Program-made: the position numbers and the translations under genes | Shown: positions 1 through 6,142 of the stretch, piece after piece | How positions within the stretch are numbered: the stretch's first letter is position 1 | Layout of the letters: every line of letters begins with the position of its first letter | Assembly: GCA_002419445.1 (NCBI GenBank) | Contig: DIGC01000094.1 | Span: 3,157 to 9,298, forward strand | Origin: Caryophanales bacterium UBA5732 | GTDB taxonomy: Bacteria; Bacillota_I; Bacilli_A; Izemoplasmatales; Hujiaoplasmataceae | Direction of reading: 5' to 3' | DNA length: 6,142 bases | Notes under the pieces: generated by a model | Seen by the model: only the letters and a program-made list of their open reading frames with translations | What the model was told of the DNA's origin: nothing | The model's database searches: none

Positions 1-2775
1 GACGAAAATCTTGAAAGAGTAGTTAGAGACATTTTAGATAAAGAAGAAGGCAGTATTTACGCTAGTAATGTCCGAAACATTACTGCTTTAGAATTAATCG
101 GCGAGAATATAACTAATCTTGAAGGTTTACAATATTTTACGTCGCTTGAAAAATTAGATTTAGAAGATAATTTCGTTGAAGATGTTTCACCGTTAGCTGA
201 ACTAGAAAAACTGACTTGGCTTAATTTAAGAAATAATGAAATTACTAATCTAGCCGAGATTAATTTTTCTGAGATAACAGCTTTACCATTGGAGTATTTA
301 TCACTAAGACACAATGTCGTTCGCTTTGGCGACGACCAACAAATTAGAATTTCGGATATTACGATTTTAGCTGCGTTTACAGATTTAGAAACACTTGACT
401 TAAGAGACAATCAAATAACCGATATTTCATCCTTAAAGTCATTAACTAAACTCACTTATCTTGATATTAGTCAAAATCCGCTGTTAGATAAAACATTAAG
501 CGACCTAGAAAATTTGGTTAATCTTACCTATCTAAATATTAGAGAAACCGGAGCTACAGATTTAGAGGTTTTATCGAATCTAGTTAATTTAGAATATTTG
601 AATATCCACTCAAACACAGAATTGACTTCTATTGCATTTTTATCGGATTTAACTGAGATTGATACGTTAGTATTGCAAAATGTTCACGTTGGCTCACAAA
701 TAAGTGTTTTAGCTAATCTTAACAAGTTAATAAGAATCAATTTACAGAATACCGGAATAACAGATTTGACGGTAATCAAAGACTTAATGGCATCAGGTGC
801 ATTACAGGATAAAGTTATCGACAATATCCAAGCTGATGTCAATATCGCCGCGAATCCATTGTCAATAGAAGAATATGCAATGCTTGAACCGTATTGGCAT
901 AACGTTAGTATAAGAGTACCGGCAACTTTGCCAACTGAAAATCCGACAACGCCATTTATAAACGAATTTATGGCTTCTAATGGTGAAGCCATTAAAGATT
1001 TTTATAATAATAGTGAAGATTGGATTGAAATATATAATCCAACTAGCCAATCATTGGACATAAGCGGTTATTTTTTAAGTGATAATTTTGAAAATATTAT
1101 GATGTGGGAGTTTCCTCAAGGGACAATTATCCCTGCAAACGGATATCTTGTTGTCTTTGCTTCAGGAAAAGATTTAATTACCTCGACCGGAGAGATTCAC
1201 ACTAATTTTAGTATCAGTCGCGATGGCGAAGCCTTAATTTTAACCGATCAATCAGGAGAAATAATTATTGATTACGTCCCAGAACAAATTGTCCCAAGAG
1301 ATTATTCTTATGGAAGAAAGGACGACGGATCTAGTCAGTGGGTTTATTTTGATTTACTAAATTTAACACCGGGCAATTCAAATGATAGTGCTACACCATA
1401 TTACGAAGACGATTCGATAATACCAACGGATTTTGAATATAACATTGAAACATTCGAGAGGCTTTTTAATGATCAACAAAGTAAAAATATAATCATCAAA
1501 ATCTCTGAAACTGAATGGAATAATTACGACCAAGAAATGATAGCTTACAGCGAACAATTCAATGGCGAATTAAGAACTGATTATTATGCAAAAGCTGATT
1601 TCTTGTATGAAGATGAAGAAGGAGAAGTGTTTGTTGGTAATGTTGGCTTTAGAACCAGAGGGAATTTCTCTAGAGTGAGAATTCAAAATGACGACGGTAG
1701 TTTAAATATGTCAAATTTCAAAATTTCTTTCCATGAAACGTTTTCTTTAGAGGAATATAGTTTTAATAAATTAAGAAGAGTCTTTGAACTTGAAGAGATA
1801 GACTTGAAATGGAATCGAAATGAAGATCCGACGTATTTAACGGAGAAATTTTCACTTGATTTGATGAGAGATTTTGGAGTACACGCTGCTCATACAACAT
1901 TAGCTAATGTTTATATTGAAATAAGCGGCGAAAGATATTATTATGGAGTCTACACATTATTTGAACCAATAGATGAAGAATTTTTGGAGCGTCGATTTGT
2001 TAATGAACAAGCTGACGGTGATTTATATAAAAGTTTGTGGCAACAATTTGGTCCGGCTTCTCTAAGAACGGATTACCCTACCAATGCAATTGGCATAAAG
2101 GACGTATCAATTAATTATCGACCTACCTATGATTTGAAAACTAATAAAGATACATTCGACCCTACGGACTTAAGAGCTTTTATTTCCTCAATAAATAGTT
2201 TAAACGGACAAGATTTTGACGACTATATATCTGAGAGATTTGATGTTGATAGATTCTTAAGATATTTGGCCGTAGGAGCTTTACTCGGTAATCCTGACGA
2301 TTACCGAGCGATGGCCAATAACTATTTCCTATATAACGATCCGGTAAATGATGTTTGGACTATCATTCCTTATGATTATGACCACGGTTTGGGACAAGGT
2401 TGGGACGGTGCGCCAATTTTTACCAATTGGACTGTTGATACCGACATTTACAGTTGGGGGAACTTAAATGCATATATGCAAGGGAAAACATACGCTAATC
2501 CTTTATCAGATAAAATTCTGAAAATTGATCGCTATCAAATCCAATATGAAAATTATCTTGAAGAGTTAATTAATCCTGATAATTCGTATTTTAATTACGA
2601 TTATTTTTATACCATTTACGATAATCATAAATCTTTGTATCAAACTGATTTAGGAAATGCGATGATGTCTTTACCATTTGGACTGAGAAATGTCGAATGG
2701 TACTTTACCGCAAAAACACAATCAGTTTCCTCACAACTTAGTTACTACCGAAGTAACCCAACAGAAAGACCATAA
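1..2775 (+). CDS. LRR / lamin-tail domain / CotH-kinase surface protein, 5' end cut off by the window
   Basis: The reading frame is open from base 1, so the gene starts to the left of the window; 924 residues and a TAA stop are visible. A TTG at 289 lies inside the repeat array and is not the start. Domains in order (window residues): an internalin-like cap; about ten leucine-rich repeats (27-264) closed by an ANPLS-type end near 284-306; a Pro/Thr-rich linker (306-317); a lamin-tail domain (about 318-461, opening FINEFMASNG and including DWIEIYNPT); then a CotH-type kinase domain (about 494-801). CotH hallmarks are RTRGN (551-555), Lys574 in SNFKISF, YYGVYTLFEP (646-655), NNYFLY (773-778) and IPYDYDHGLG (789-798), whose aspartates 792 and 794 fit the metal/catalytic positions. 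CotH domains are secretory kinase folds, LTDs occur in exported proteins and LRRs bind partners, so I infer a surface or secreted protein. No C-terminal anchor or LPXTG is visible; export signals would be in the missing N-terminus. Domain calls are strong, the biological role is unknown. Confidence 0.9.
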   Translation, partial: DENLERVVRDILDKEEGSIYASNVRNITALELIGENITNLEGLQYFTSLEKLDLEDNFVEDVSPLAELEKLTWLNLRNNEITNLAEINFSEITALPLEYLSLRHNVVRFGDDQQIRISDITILAAFTDLETLDLRDNQITDISSLKSLTKLTYLDISQNPLLDKTLSDLENLVNLTYLNIRETGATDLEVLSNLVNLEYLNIHSNTELTSIAFLSDLTEIDTLVLQNVHVGSQISVLANLNKLIRINLQNTGITDLTVIKDLMASGALQDKVIDNIQADVNIAANPLSIEEYAMLEPYWHNVSIRVPATLPTENPTTPFINEFMASNGEAIKDFYNNSEDWIEIYNPTSQSLDISGYFLSDNFENIMMWEFPQGTIIPANGYLVVFASGKDLITSTGEIHTNFSISRDGEALILTDQSGEIIIDYVPEQIVPRDYSYGRKDDGSSQWVYFDLLNLTPGNSNDSATPYYEDDSIIPTDFEYNIETFERLFNDQQSKNIIIKISETEWNNYDQEMIAYSEQFNGELRTDYYAKADFLYEDEEGEVFVGNVGFRTRGNFSRVRIQNDDGSLNMSNFKISFHETFSLEEYSFNKLRRVFELEEIDLKWNRNEDPTYLTEKFSLDLMRDFGVHAAHTTLANVYIEISGERYYYGVYTLFEPIDEEFLERRFVNEQADGDLYKSLWQQFGPASLRTDYPTNAIGIKDVSINYRPTYDLKTNKDTFDPTDLRAFISSINSLNGQDFDDYISERFDVDRFLRYLAVGALLGNPDDYRAMANNYFLYNDPVNDVWTIIPYDYDHGLGQGWDGAPIFTNWTVDTDIYSWGNLNAYMQGKTYANPLSDKILKIDRYQIQYENYLEELINPDNSYFNYDYFYTIYDNHKSLYQTDLGNAMMSLPFGLRNVEWYFTAKTQSVSSQLSYYRSNPTERP
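79..792 (+). repeat. Leucine-rich repeat array (about 10 units, SDS22/internalin type)
   Basis: Protein-level repeats within the large CDS. Typical units are 22 residues of the form LxxLxLxxNxITDLxxLxxLxx, for example at window residues 49-70, 129-150 and 175-196. Units 3 and 4 (71-96 and 97-128) are longer, with inserts of about 4 and 10 residues; unit 6 has 24 residues and units 8 and 9 have 23. The DNA copies are diverged rather than near-identical, so this is an old repeat array and not a recent tandem duplication. Confidence 0.85.
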
Positions 2776-2785
2776 CGAAAATAAA

Positions 2786-2820
2786 AAAACCTGACTTTAG
2801 ATACCAAAAAGTCAGGTTTT
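2786..2820. terminator. Bidirectional intrinsic terminator between convergent genes
   Basis: A perfect 13-bp inverted repeat (AAAACCTGACTTT at 2786-2798 and AAAGTCAGGTTTT at 2808-2820) encloses a 9-base loop. It is followed by T-rich sequence on both strands: TTTTATTTTATT on the plus side, and a run of T's on the minus side from the A-tract at 2783-2789. It begins 10 bases after the stop of the LRR/CotH gene and ends 6 bases past the stop of the minus-strand EEP gene, so one structure can end transcription from both directions. Confidence 0.9.
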
Positions 2821-2826
2821 ATTTTA

Positions 2827-3558
2827 TTATTTAATAATTAGTGAAATCGGAAAGTGATCTGATAAAAATAGATCATTATATAATTTTCTATGTATGGTTG
2901 GTTTACTAGCGATGAGTTCTTTATCAAACCAAATATAATCGATTGGATAACCTTCTATTCTTGTGGTAAAACCGTGAAAAGTTAAGGTGTCACCGGTATA
3001 ATCTTTCCAACATGAATTTAGGTATTTAGATAAAATCTCGTCAACATTTTCAGAAGGATAAGCGTTGAAATCACCCATCAAAATAAACTTATAATTGTTT
3101 GTTCTTTTTTGATAATACTGGACTAGTGTATTTAAACTTTCAAGACGAGCAGTATGAGATATATGAGAAAAATGAGTATTAATAATTTCGTAAATAACGC
3201 CATCAATTTCTAGATGTGCAAAACAATAAATTCTCGGGAAATATGCATCTTTTTGTTTACTGCCTTTAATAGTTGGGGTATCACCGAACCACCTTGTTGC
3301 GGTATATAAAAGTTGATGATTTTTTTTATAAAAAATCGGATTATACTCATCGTTTTCAGAGCGAGGCTCACCCACAAAATTATAATCTACCAGCCTTTTT
3401 ACTAAAACATCTAGCATACCCGGTCTCACTTCTTGAAAACCAATGATATCAGGTTTTTCTTCTTCCAAAAATTTTACAATTCCCTCAATTCGATGCTTAA
3501 AAGAGTAAATTCCATCGGATTCTACGTCAACTCTAACGTTAAAGGTCATTACTTTCAT
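2827..3558 (-). CDS. Endonuclease/exonuclease/phosphatase (EEP) family protein
   Basis: A 243-residue soluble protein with the full set of EEP-fold motifs, numbered from the chosen ATG: TFNVR (Asn7), GFQEV (Glu43), NTHFSH (Asn127, His129), MGDFNAYP (Asp163, Asn165), IDYIW (Asp207) and SDHFPI (Asp234, His235). These are the metal and catalytic residues of the DNase I/exonuclease III/sphingomyelinase/inositol-phosphatase superfamily, so a metal-dependent phosphodiesterase or phosphatase is expected; the substrate cannot be read from sequence. There is no signal peptide or membrane segment, so a cytosolic location is likely. The frame extends 5 codons upstream to a TTG at 3573, but the GAGG at 3568-3571 lies 9 bases before the ATG at 3558, and that start gives the usual family opening MKVMTFNVR. 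The gene begins 24 bases after the ldh stop codon on the same strand, with no terminator between, so it is probably co-transcribed with ldh. It ends just before the shared terminator. Confidence 0.9.
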   Translation of the reverse strand: MKVMTFNVRVDVESDGIYSFKHRIEGIVKFLEEEKPDIIGFQEVRPGMLDVLVKRLVDYNFVGEPRSENDEYNPIFYKKNHQLLYTATRWFGDTPTIKGSKQKDAYFPRIYCFAHLEIDGVIYEIINTHFSHISHTARLESLNTLVQYYQKRTNNYKFILMGDFNAYPSENVDEILSKYLNSCWKDYTGDTLTFHGFTTRIEGYPIDYIWFDKELIASKPTIHRKLYNDLFLSDHFPISLIIK

Positions 3559-3567
3559 CTTAGCCAT

Positions 3568-3571
3568 CCTC
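3568..3571 (-). promoter_or_regulatory. Ribosome binding site that fixes the EEP gene start
   Basis: GAGG on the minus strand, 9 bases upstream of the ATG at 3558. The two upstream candidates are less good: the TTG at 3573 has no purine-rich site before it, and the ATG at 3567 sits directly against GAGG with no spacer. Confidence 0.7.
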
Positions 3572-3582
3572 AAAAAAGTAGA

Positions 3583-4527
3583 TTATAAATTCATCTGATC
3601 TAAACTATTTTTTAATATTTTAGCTGATCTGCTAAGTTTTTCTTGTTCATCTTCGGAAAGTTTTAAGTTAACGACGTGATGGACTCCATCACGGTTTAAA
3701 ACCGCAGGCAGACCGATGTATAAATCTTTATCGATATTATAGACGCCATCATTATATACTGACACTGGCAAGATACTATTTTCGTTATCGAAAATTGCAT
3801 TTGTTATTCTAACTAAGGCCATACCAATACCATAATAAGTTGAGTTTTTCTTTTTGATTATTTCTTGAGCGGCATCTCTAACTTTTATGTAAATATGATC
3901 TAAATCTTCAAATTCAATTTCCTTCATGCTTTCGATAACATCTAGCATTGGTTTAGTTCCAACATAAGCTTTTGACCAACAAACAAACTCACTGTCTCCG
4001 TGTTCGCCTAAAATATAAGCATGTATATTTCTAGCGTCGATATGGATGTATTTAGAAATTTCGTATCTAAGCCTTGCTGTGTCTAAAGAAGTACCGCTAC
4101 CTAAAACTCTACTAGACGGTAATCCAGATTCTTTCCAGGCAACATATGTTAGGATATCCACTGGATTGGACGCTAATAAGATAATACCGTCAAAACCTGA
4201 CTCCATTATGCTCTTAGTGACTGATTGAATAATTTTAGCATTTCTGTTTAGTAAGTCAATTCTTGTTTCTCCAGGTTTTTGACTAACTCCTGCGGTGATC
4301 ACAACTAAACCCGCATCTTTGCATTCAGAGTAATCTCCGGCTTTAATTGTCATTTTTCTAGGAGCGAAAGCTAAACCGTGATTTAAATCCATAGCTTCGC
4401 CTTCAGCTTTATCTTTATTTACATCTATAAGTACTAACTCTTCAATAGTGCCTTGGTTAACAAGCGCATATGCATAACTCATGCCCACAAAACCGGTGCC
4501 TACGATTACGACTTTACTTTTTGTCAT
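3583..4527 (-). CDS. ldh: L-lactate dehydrogenase (NAD-dependent, likely FBP-activated)
   Basis: Interconverts pyruvate and L-lactate with NAD(H), regenerating NAD+ in fermentation; a cytosolic enzyme. At 314 residues it has the normal family length. The Rossmann motif GTGFVG (10-15) is followed by Asp35, which binds the NAD ribose. The active-site loop SQKPGETR (82-89) carries Gln83, which specifies lactate rather than malate (malate dehydrogenase has Arg there), and Arg89. The core is SNPVDILTY (120-128), Asp149 and Arg152 in SLDTARLR, and the catalytic His176 in GEHGDS. The threonine of STYYGIG matches substrate-pocket Thr246 of the standard numbering. Arg154 and His169 match Arg173 and His188, the fructose-1,6-bisphosphate site of bacterial allosteric LDHs, so FBP activation is inferred. 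The ATG is preceded by AGGAG (4537-4541) with a 9-base spacer. It is probably the first gene of a two-gene unit with the EEP gene downstream. Confidence 0.97.
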   Translation of the reverse strand: MTKSKVVIVGTGFVGMSYAYALVNQGTIEELVLIDVNKDKAEGEAMDLNHGLAFAPRKMTIKAGDYSECKDAGLVVITAGVSQKPGETRIDLLNRNAKIIQSVTKSIMESGFDGIILLASNPVDILTYVAWKESGLPSSRVLGSGTSLDTARLRYEISKYIHIDARNIHAYILGEHGDSEFVCWSKAYVGTKPMLDVIESMKEIEFEDLDHIYIKVRDAAQEIIKKKNSTYYGIGMALVRITNAIFDNENSILPVSVYNDGVYNIDKDLYIGLPAVLNRDGVHHVVNLKLSEDEQEKLSRSAKILKNSLDQMNL

Positions 4528-4564
4528 TTTTTAAAACTCCTTTTCTTTAATTTACTACCTCTTT

Positions 4565-4619
4565 ATAATACCATAATCTAAGTCTGGGAGAAAATTATAA
4601 GCATGAAAAACTCTGTAAA
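4565..4619 (-). promoter_or_regulatory. Candidate ldh promoter region
   Basis: Two candidates on the minus strand. An extended -10, TGGTATTAT (4565-4573), would start transcription about 30 bases before the ldh ATG but has no good -35. Further upstream is a perfect TATAAT (4594-4599) with a good -35-like TTTACA (4614-4619), but only 14 bases separate them, which is short for a housekeeping promoter. Which one is used cannot be decided from sequence. Confidence 0.35.
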
Positions 4620-4680
4620 TAACACAAAATGCTCTAAAACTATTTTTTTTGTTATTTTTAAGATTAAATTTAGGTTATGG

Positions 4681-4713
4681 AAAATAAAAAATGATTGTCA
4701 ATCAACAATCATT
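4681..4713 (-). terminator. Intrinsic terminator of the M28 peptidase gene
   Basis: A 9-bp perfect inverted repeat (4690-4698 paired with 4705-4713, sequence AATGATTGT) has a 6-base loop. On the minus strand it is followed by TTTTTATTTT. It lies 18 bases beyond the TAA of the peptidase gene. The stem is AT-rich, hence moderately strong. It separates the peptidase transcript from ldh. Confidence 0.8.
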
Positions 4714-4731
4714 CTTAAATATTCTTTAGAT

Positions 4732-5907
4732 TTAGTTTTTTTCGATATATTGAATGAATATCGTAATAGCCGCATCTATGATTTCTTTTTGCACGTGATC
4801 TAAAGTATCATTTTCTGTGTGATAAACACTAGCTCTTTTTTCGTTACTCCAAGGCATACCGATTAATGTCGTTGATTTGACTCCGATTTTTGCTAGTTCA
4901 CCGGCATCTGTTCCACCGGTAAGAAAAGCGATTGGTTTAGAGACAGCTTTATAACCATTCGCTATAGAAATATTGACTAAAGTGTTGGCTAAATCTTCGT
5001 CTAATTTGACTGTCCCATTGATATCGGACGTTAAGAAGAATAAGTCATCTAAATTATAAGCGCAATCAGTATTAAGCAGATAAGTTGGCAGTTCTTTAAG
5101 TTCTTTTTCGTGAAGTTTCGCAAAAGCTCTTGCGCCTCTTAAACCTTCCTCTTCAGCATCGAAACTAGTGAAAATAATGCGTGTGTCTTCTAAACGATTT
5201 TCACTAAAATATCGACTTATTTCTAGTGCCATGGTACTCGCGATAAGATTATCGCCAGCGCCAGGAGTACCTTTTTTTGAGGCGAAAAACCACATTTGAA
5301 CGATTAAAATAAGTCCTGAACTAAGAATGATTTTAATAATTAAATTTACTATGTCATTATGTATGAAAATTAAAAGGATTGGAACAAGACACATCATCAA
5401 GACATAGGCGATGGATCCGGTAACCCTTAGGTTATAAAGTTTTGGTTGATGAATGAAAAAATTAAAAACTCTAGCGCTGTCGTGATGACCGCTAATAATA
5501 ATTTGTTTTTTTGCTTCATTTTTCGGTTCGACGTAACCGACAACATTACTGGCTTTCTTTTTCGGATATAACCTATCGATTATCGGTAGATAAAAGAAAA
5601 ACTGTAAAACGAGAATTAAGATGCTTAATAATGCTAGAATAATTGATATAATTGGCAAGTCGAACCAGAGAAAACCTACAGCTAAGACAAAAGAAACAAC
5701 TAAGATTTTGATCCATCCTAAAAAAGCTCCTTGGTAGATAAAAAATTCTTCAATTTTACTTTTATCGGCAAAACTGTCAATTTCGTTTTTTAATAATAAG
5801 GCAGACTTATTAGCGGAATCAGTGCCAGCTAATCTTGGACCTGTTTTGTCAATTATTTGTTGCGCCAAAGAAAATGCTCGTTCTCTAATTTTAGTTATTT
5901 TTTCCAT
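4732..5907 (-). CDS. M28-family zinc metallopeptidase with four membrane segments
   Basis: A 391-residue co-catalytic two-zinc peptidase of the M28 aminopeptidase family. It opens with the family's GPRLAGT (23-29). All expected ligands are present: His141 in SGHHDSA, bridging Asp219 in GAGDN, general base Glu252 and ligand Glu253 in DAEEEGLRG, Asp281 in LNTDCA, and His363 in YHTENDT. The spacings 219-252 and 253-281 match soluble M28 enzymes such as Streptomyces aminopeptidase. The fold is interrupted by two hydrophobic hairpins, about 62-82 with 84-107, and 164-183 with 187-208; the second adds about 65 residues between the first two zinc ligands. Lys/Arg-rich ends (DRLYPKKK at 111-118, SKKG at 210-213) and acidic turns suggest the peptidase parts face the cytosol. 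There is no signal peptide. A GAGGT site (5917-5921) lies 9 bases before the ATG. The gene appears monocistronic, with its own terminator. The natural substrate is unknown; aminopeptidase activity is the family default. Confidence 0.9.
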   Translation of the reverse strand: MEKITKIRERAFSLAQQIIDKTGPRLAGTDSANKSALLLKNEIDSFADKSKIEEFFIYQGAFLGWIKILVVSFVLAVGFLWFDLPIISIILALLSILILVLQFFFYLPIIDRLYPKKKASNVVGYVEPKNEAKKQIIISGHHDSARVFNFFIHQPKLYNLRVTGSIAYVLMMCLVPILLIFIHNDIVNLIIKIILSSGLILIVQMWFFASKKGTPGAGDNLIASTMALEISRYFSENRLEDTRIIFTSFDAEEEGLRGARAFAKLHEKELKELPTYLLNTDCAYNLDDLFFLTSDINGTVKLDEDLANTLVNISIANGYKAVSKPIAFLTGGTDAGELAKIGVKSTTLIGMPWSNEKRASVYHTENDTLDHVQKEIIDAAITIFIQYIEKN

Positions 5908-6086
5908 AATTATTAGACCTCATATCTAAAAAAATAAATATCACACTAATTTCTAGTTATAATTTTATCATAAAGCATCCAAAATTAAATAATATTTATC
6001 ATTATGAATAAAAATGCTCATTTTGCTTTTAATATCTAGAGATTAATGGTTAAATTAATATTATCAAAGATATAAAAGGAGATAAA
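5908..6086. promoter_or_regulatory. Divergent promoter region between the M28 peptidase and cyclophilin genes
   Basis: A 179-base, very AT-rich gap with no coding sequence. A similar block faces each gene: CTAGAAATTAGTG on the minus strand (5944-5956) and CTAGAGATTAATG on the plus strand (6036-6048). Each is followed by a weak extended -10 (TGT-GATATT towards the peptidase, TGG-TTAAAT towards the cyclophilin), and each lies 36-38 bases from its ATG. No good -35 box accompanies either. Promoter function is inferred from position and the TGn plus -10-like hexamers. Confidence 0.45.
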
Positions 6087-6142
6087 ATGAAAAACCCAGT
6101 TGTAACAATGCAGATTAACAGTGGAAATAAAATAGTAATTGA
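6087..6142 (+). CDS. Cyclophilin-type peptidyl-prolyl cis-trans isomerase, N-terminal fragment
   Basis: Only 18 codons and two bases lie inside the window before the right edge. The ATG is preceded by AAAAGGAG (6074-6081), ending 5 bases before it, a strong ribosome binding site. The visible peptide, MKNPVVTMQINSGNKIVI, matches the opening of short cytosolic cyclophilins (typically NPxVTIEMxxGxxIxxELYPE), which catalyse prolyl isomerisation in protein folding. The lack of a signal sequence fits a cytosolic PpiB-like protein. The active-site residues are beyond the window, so the call rests on the N-terminal strand alone. Confidence 0.7.
   Translation, partial: MKNPVVTMQINSGNKIVI

Noticed and set aside
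289..291. TTG as the start of the LRR/CotH gene
   Set aside because: The same frame continues open to base 1 and encodes further leucine-rich repeats, so this TTG is an internal leucine codon in the fourth repeat.
57..1050. Minus-strand open frames of 62-117 codons under the LRR region
   Set aside because: They lie opposite a clearly coding LRR/LTD frame, have no ribosome binding sites or recognisable motifs, and are antisense shadows.
4046..4228. Plus-strand 60-codon open frame within ldh
   Set aside because: It is antisense to a fully conserved part of lactate dehydrogenase and has no independent coding evidence.
4611..4630. Possible Rex (redox repressor) site upstream of ldh: TTGTG followed by ACAG on the minus strand
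   Set aside because: Rex sites are TTGTG, 8 bases, CACAA in perfect dyad symmetry. Here the right half is imperfect (CAGAG) and the spacing is 7, so it does not qualify.
4603..4803. Plus-strand 66-codon open frame
   Set aside because: It has no ribosome binding site, has low-complexity composition, runs through the peptidase terminator hairpin and ends inside the peptidase gene on the opposite strand.

Overview
The window is about one third G+C by eye. It holds four substantial genes and the first 18 codons of a fifth. All visible tryptophans are TGG, the four complete stop codons are TAA, and Shine-Dalgarno sites are of the AGGAG/GAGGT type. Together with a Firmicutes-like L-lactate dehydrogenase and a large surface-type LRR/LTD/CotH protein, this points to a low-GC fermentative Gram-positive-lineage bacterium. 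An Acholeplasma/Izemoplasma/Haloplasma-like mollicute or a related Bacillota is my best guess. The Mycoplasma code (TGA = Trp) is not in use. The assignment is inference only.

Layout: (i) 1-2775 (+) is the 3' part of a large gene, open at the left edge, encoding about ten leucine-rich repeats, a lamin-tail domain (LTD) and a CotH-type kinase domain. It converges on the minus-strand genes at a strong bidirectional terminator (2786-2820). (ii) 2827-4527 (-) is a probable two-gene unit. L-lactate dehydrogenase comes first, followed 24 bp later by a small soluble endonuclease/exonuclease/phosphatase (EEP) protein, whose start I place at an internal ATG (3558). (iii) 4528-4731 is intergenic and holds the terminator of the upstream peptidase gene and the likely ldh promoter. 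(iv) 4732-5907 (-) is an M28-family zinc peptidase carrying two transmembrane hairpins inserted in its fold. (v) 5908-6086 is a divergent promoter region with a similar promoter-like block facing each way. (vi) 6087 to the right edge (+) is the start of a cyclophilin-type peptidyl-prolyl isomerase.

There is no sign of a mobile element, CRISPR array, rRNA or tRNA. The genes do not form one obvious pathway. LDH regenerates NAD+ at the end of glycolysis, while the EEP, M28 and cyclophilin proteins look like general housekeeping. The accessory-looking item is the LRR-LTD-CotH protein. The observations most worth following are its domain fusion, the membrane-hairpin architecture of the peptidase, and the mirrored promoter motifs between the peptidase and the cyclophilin.
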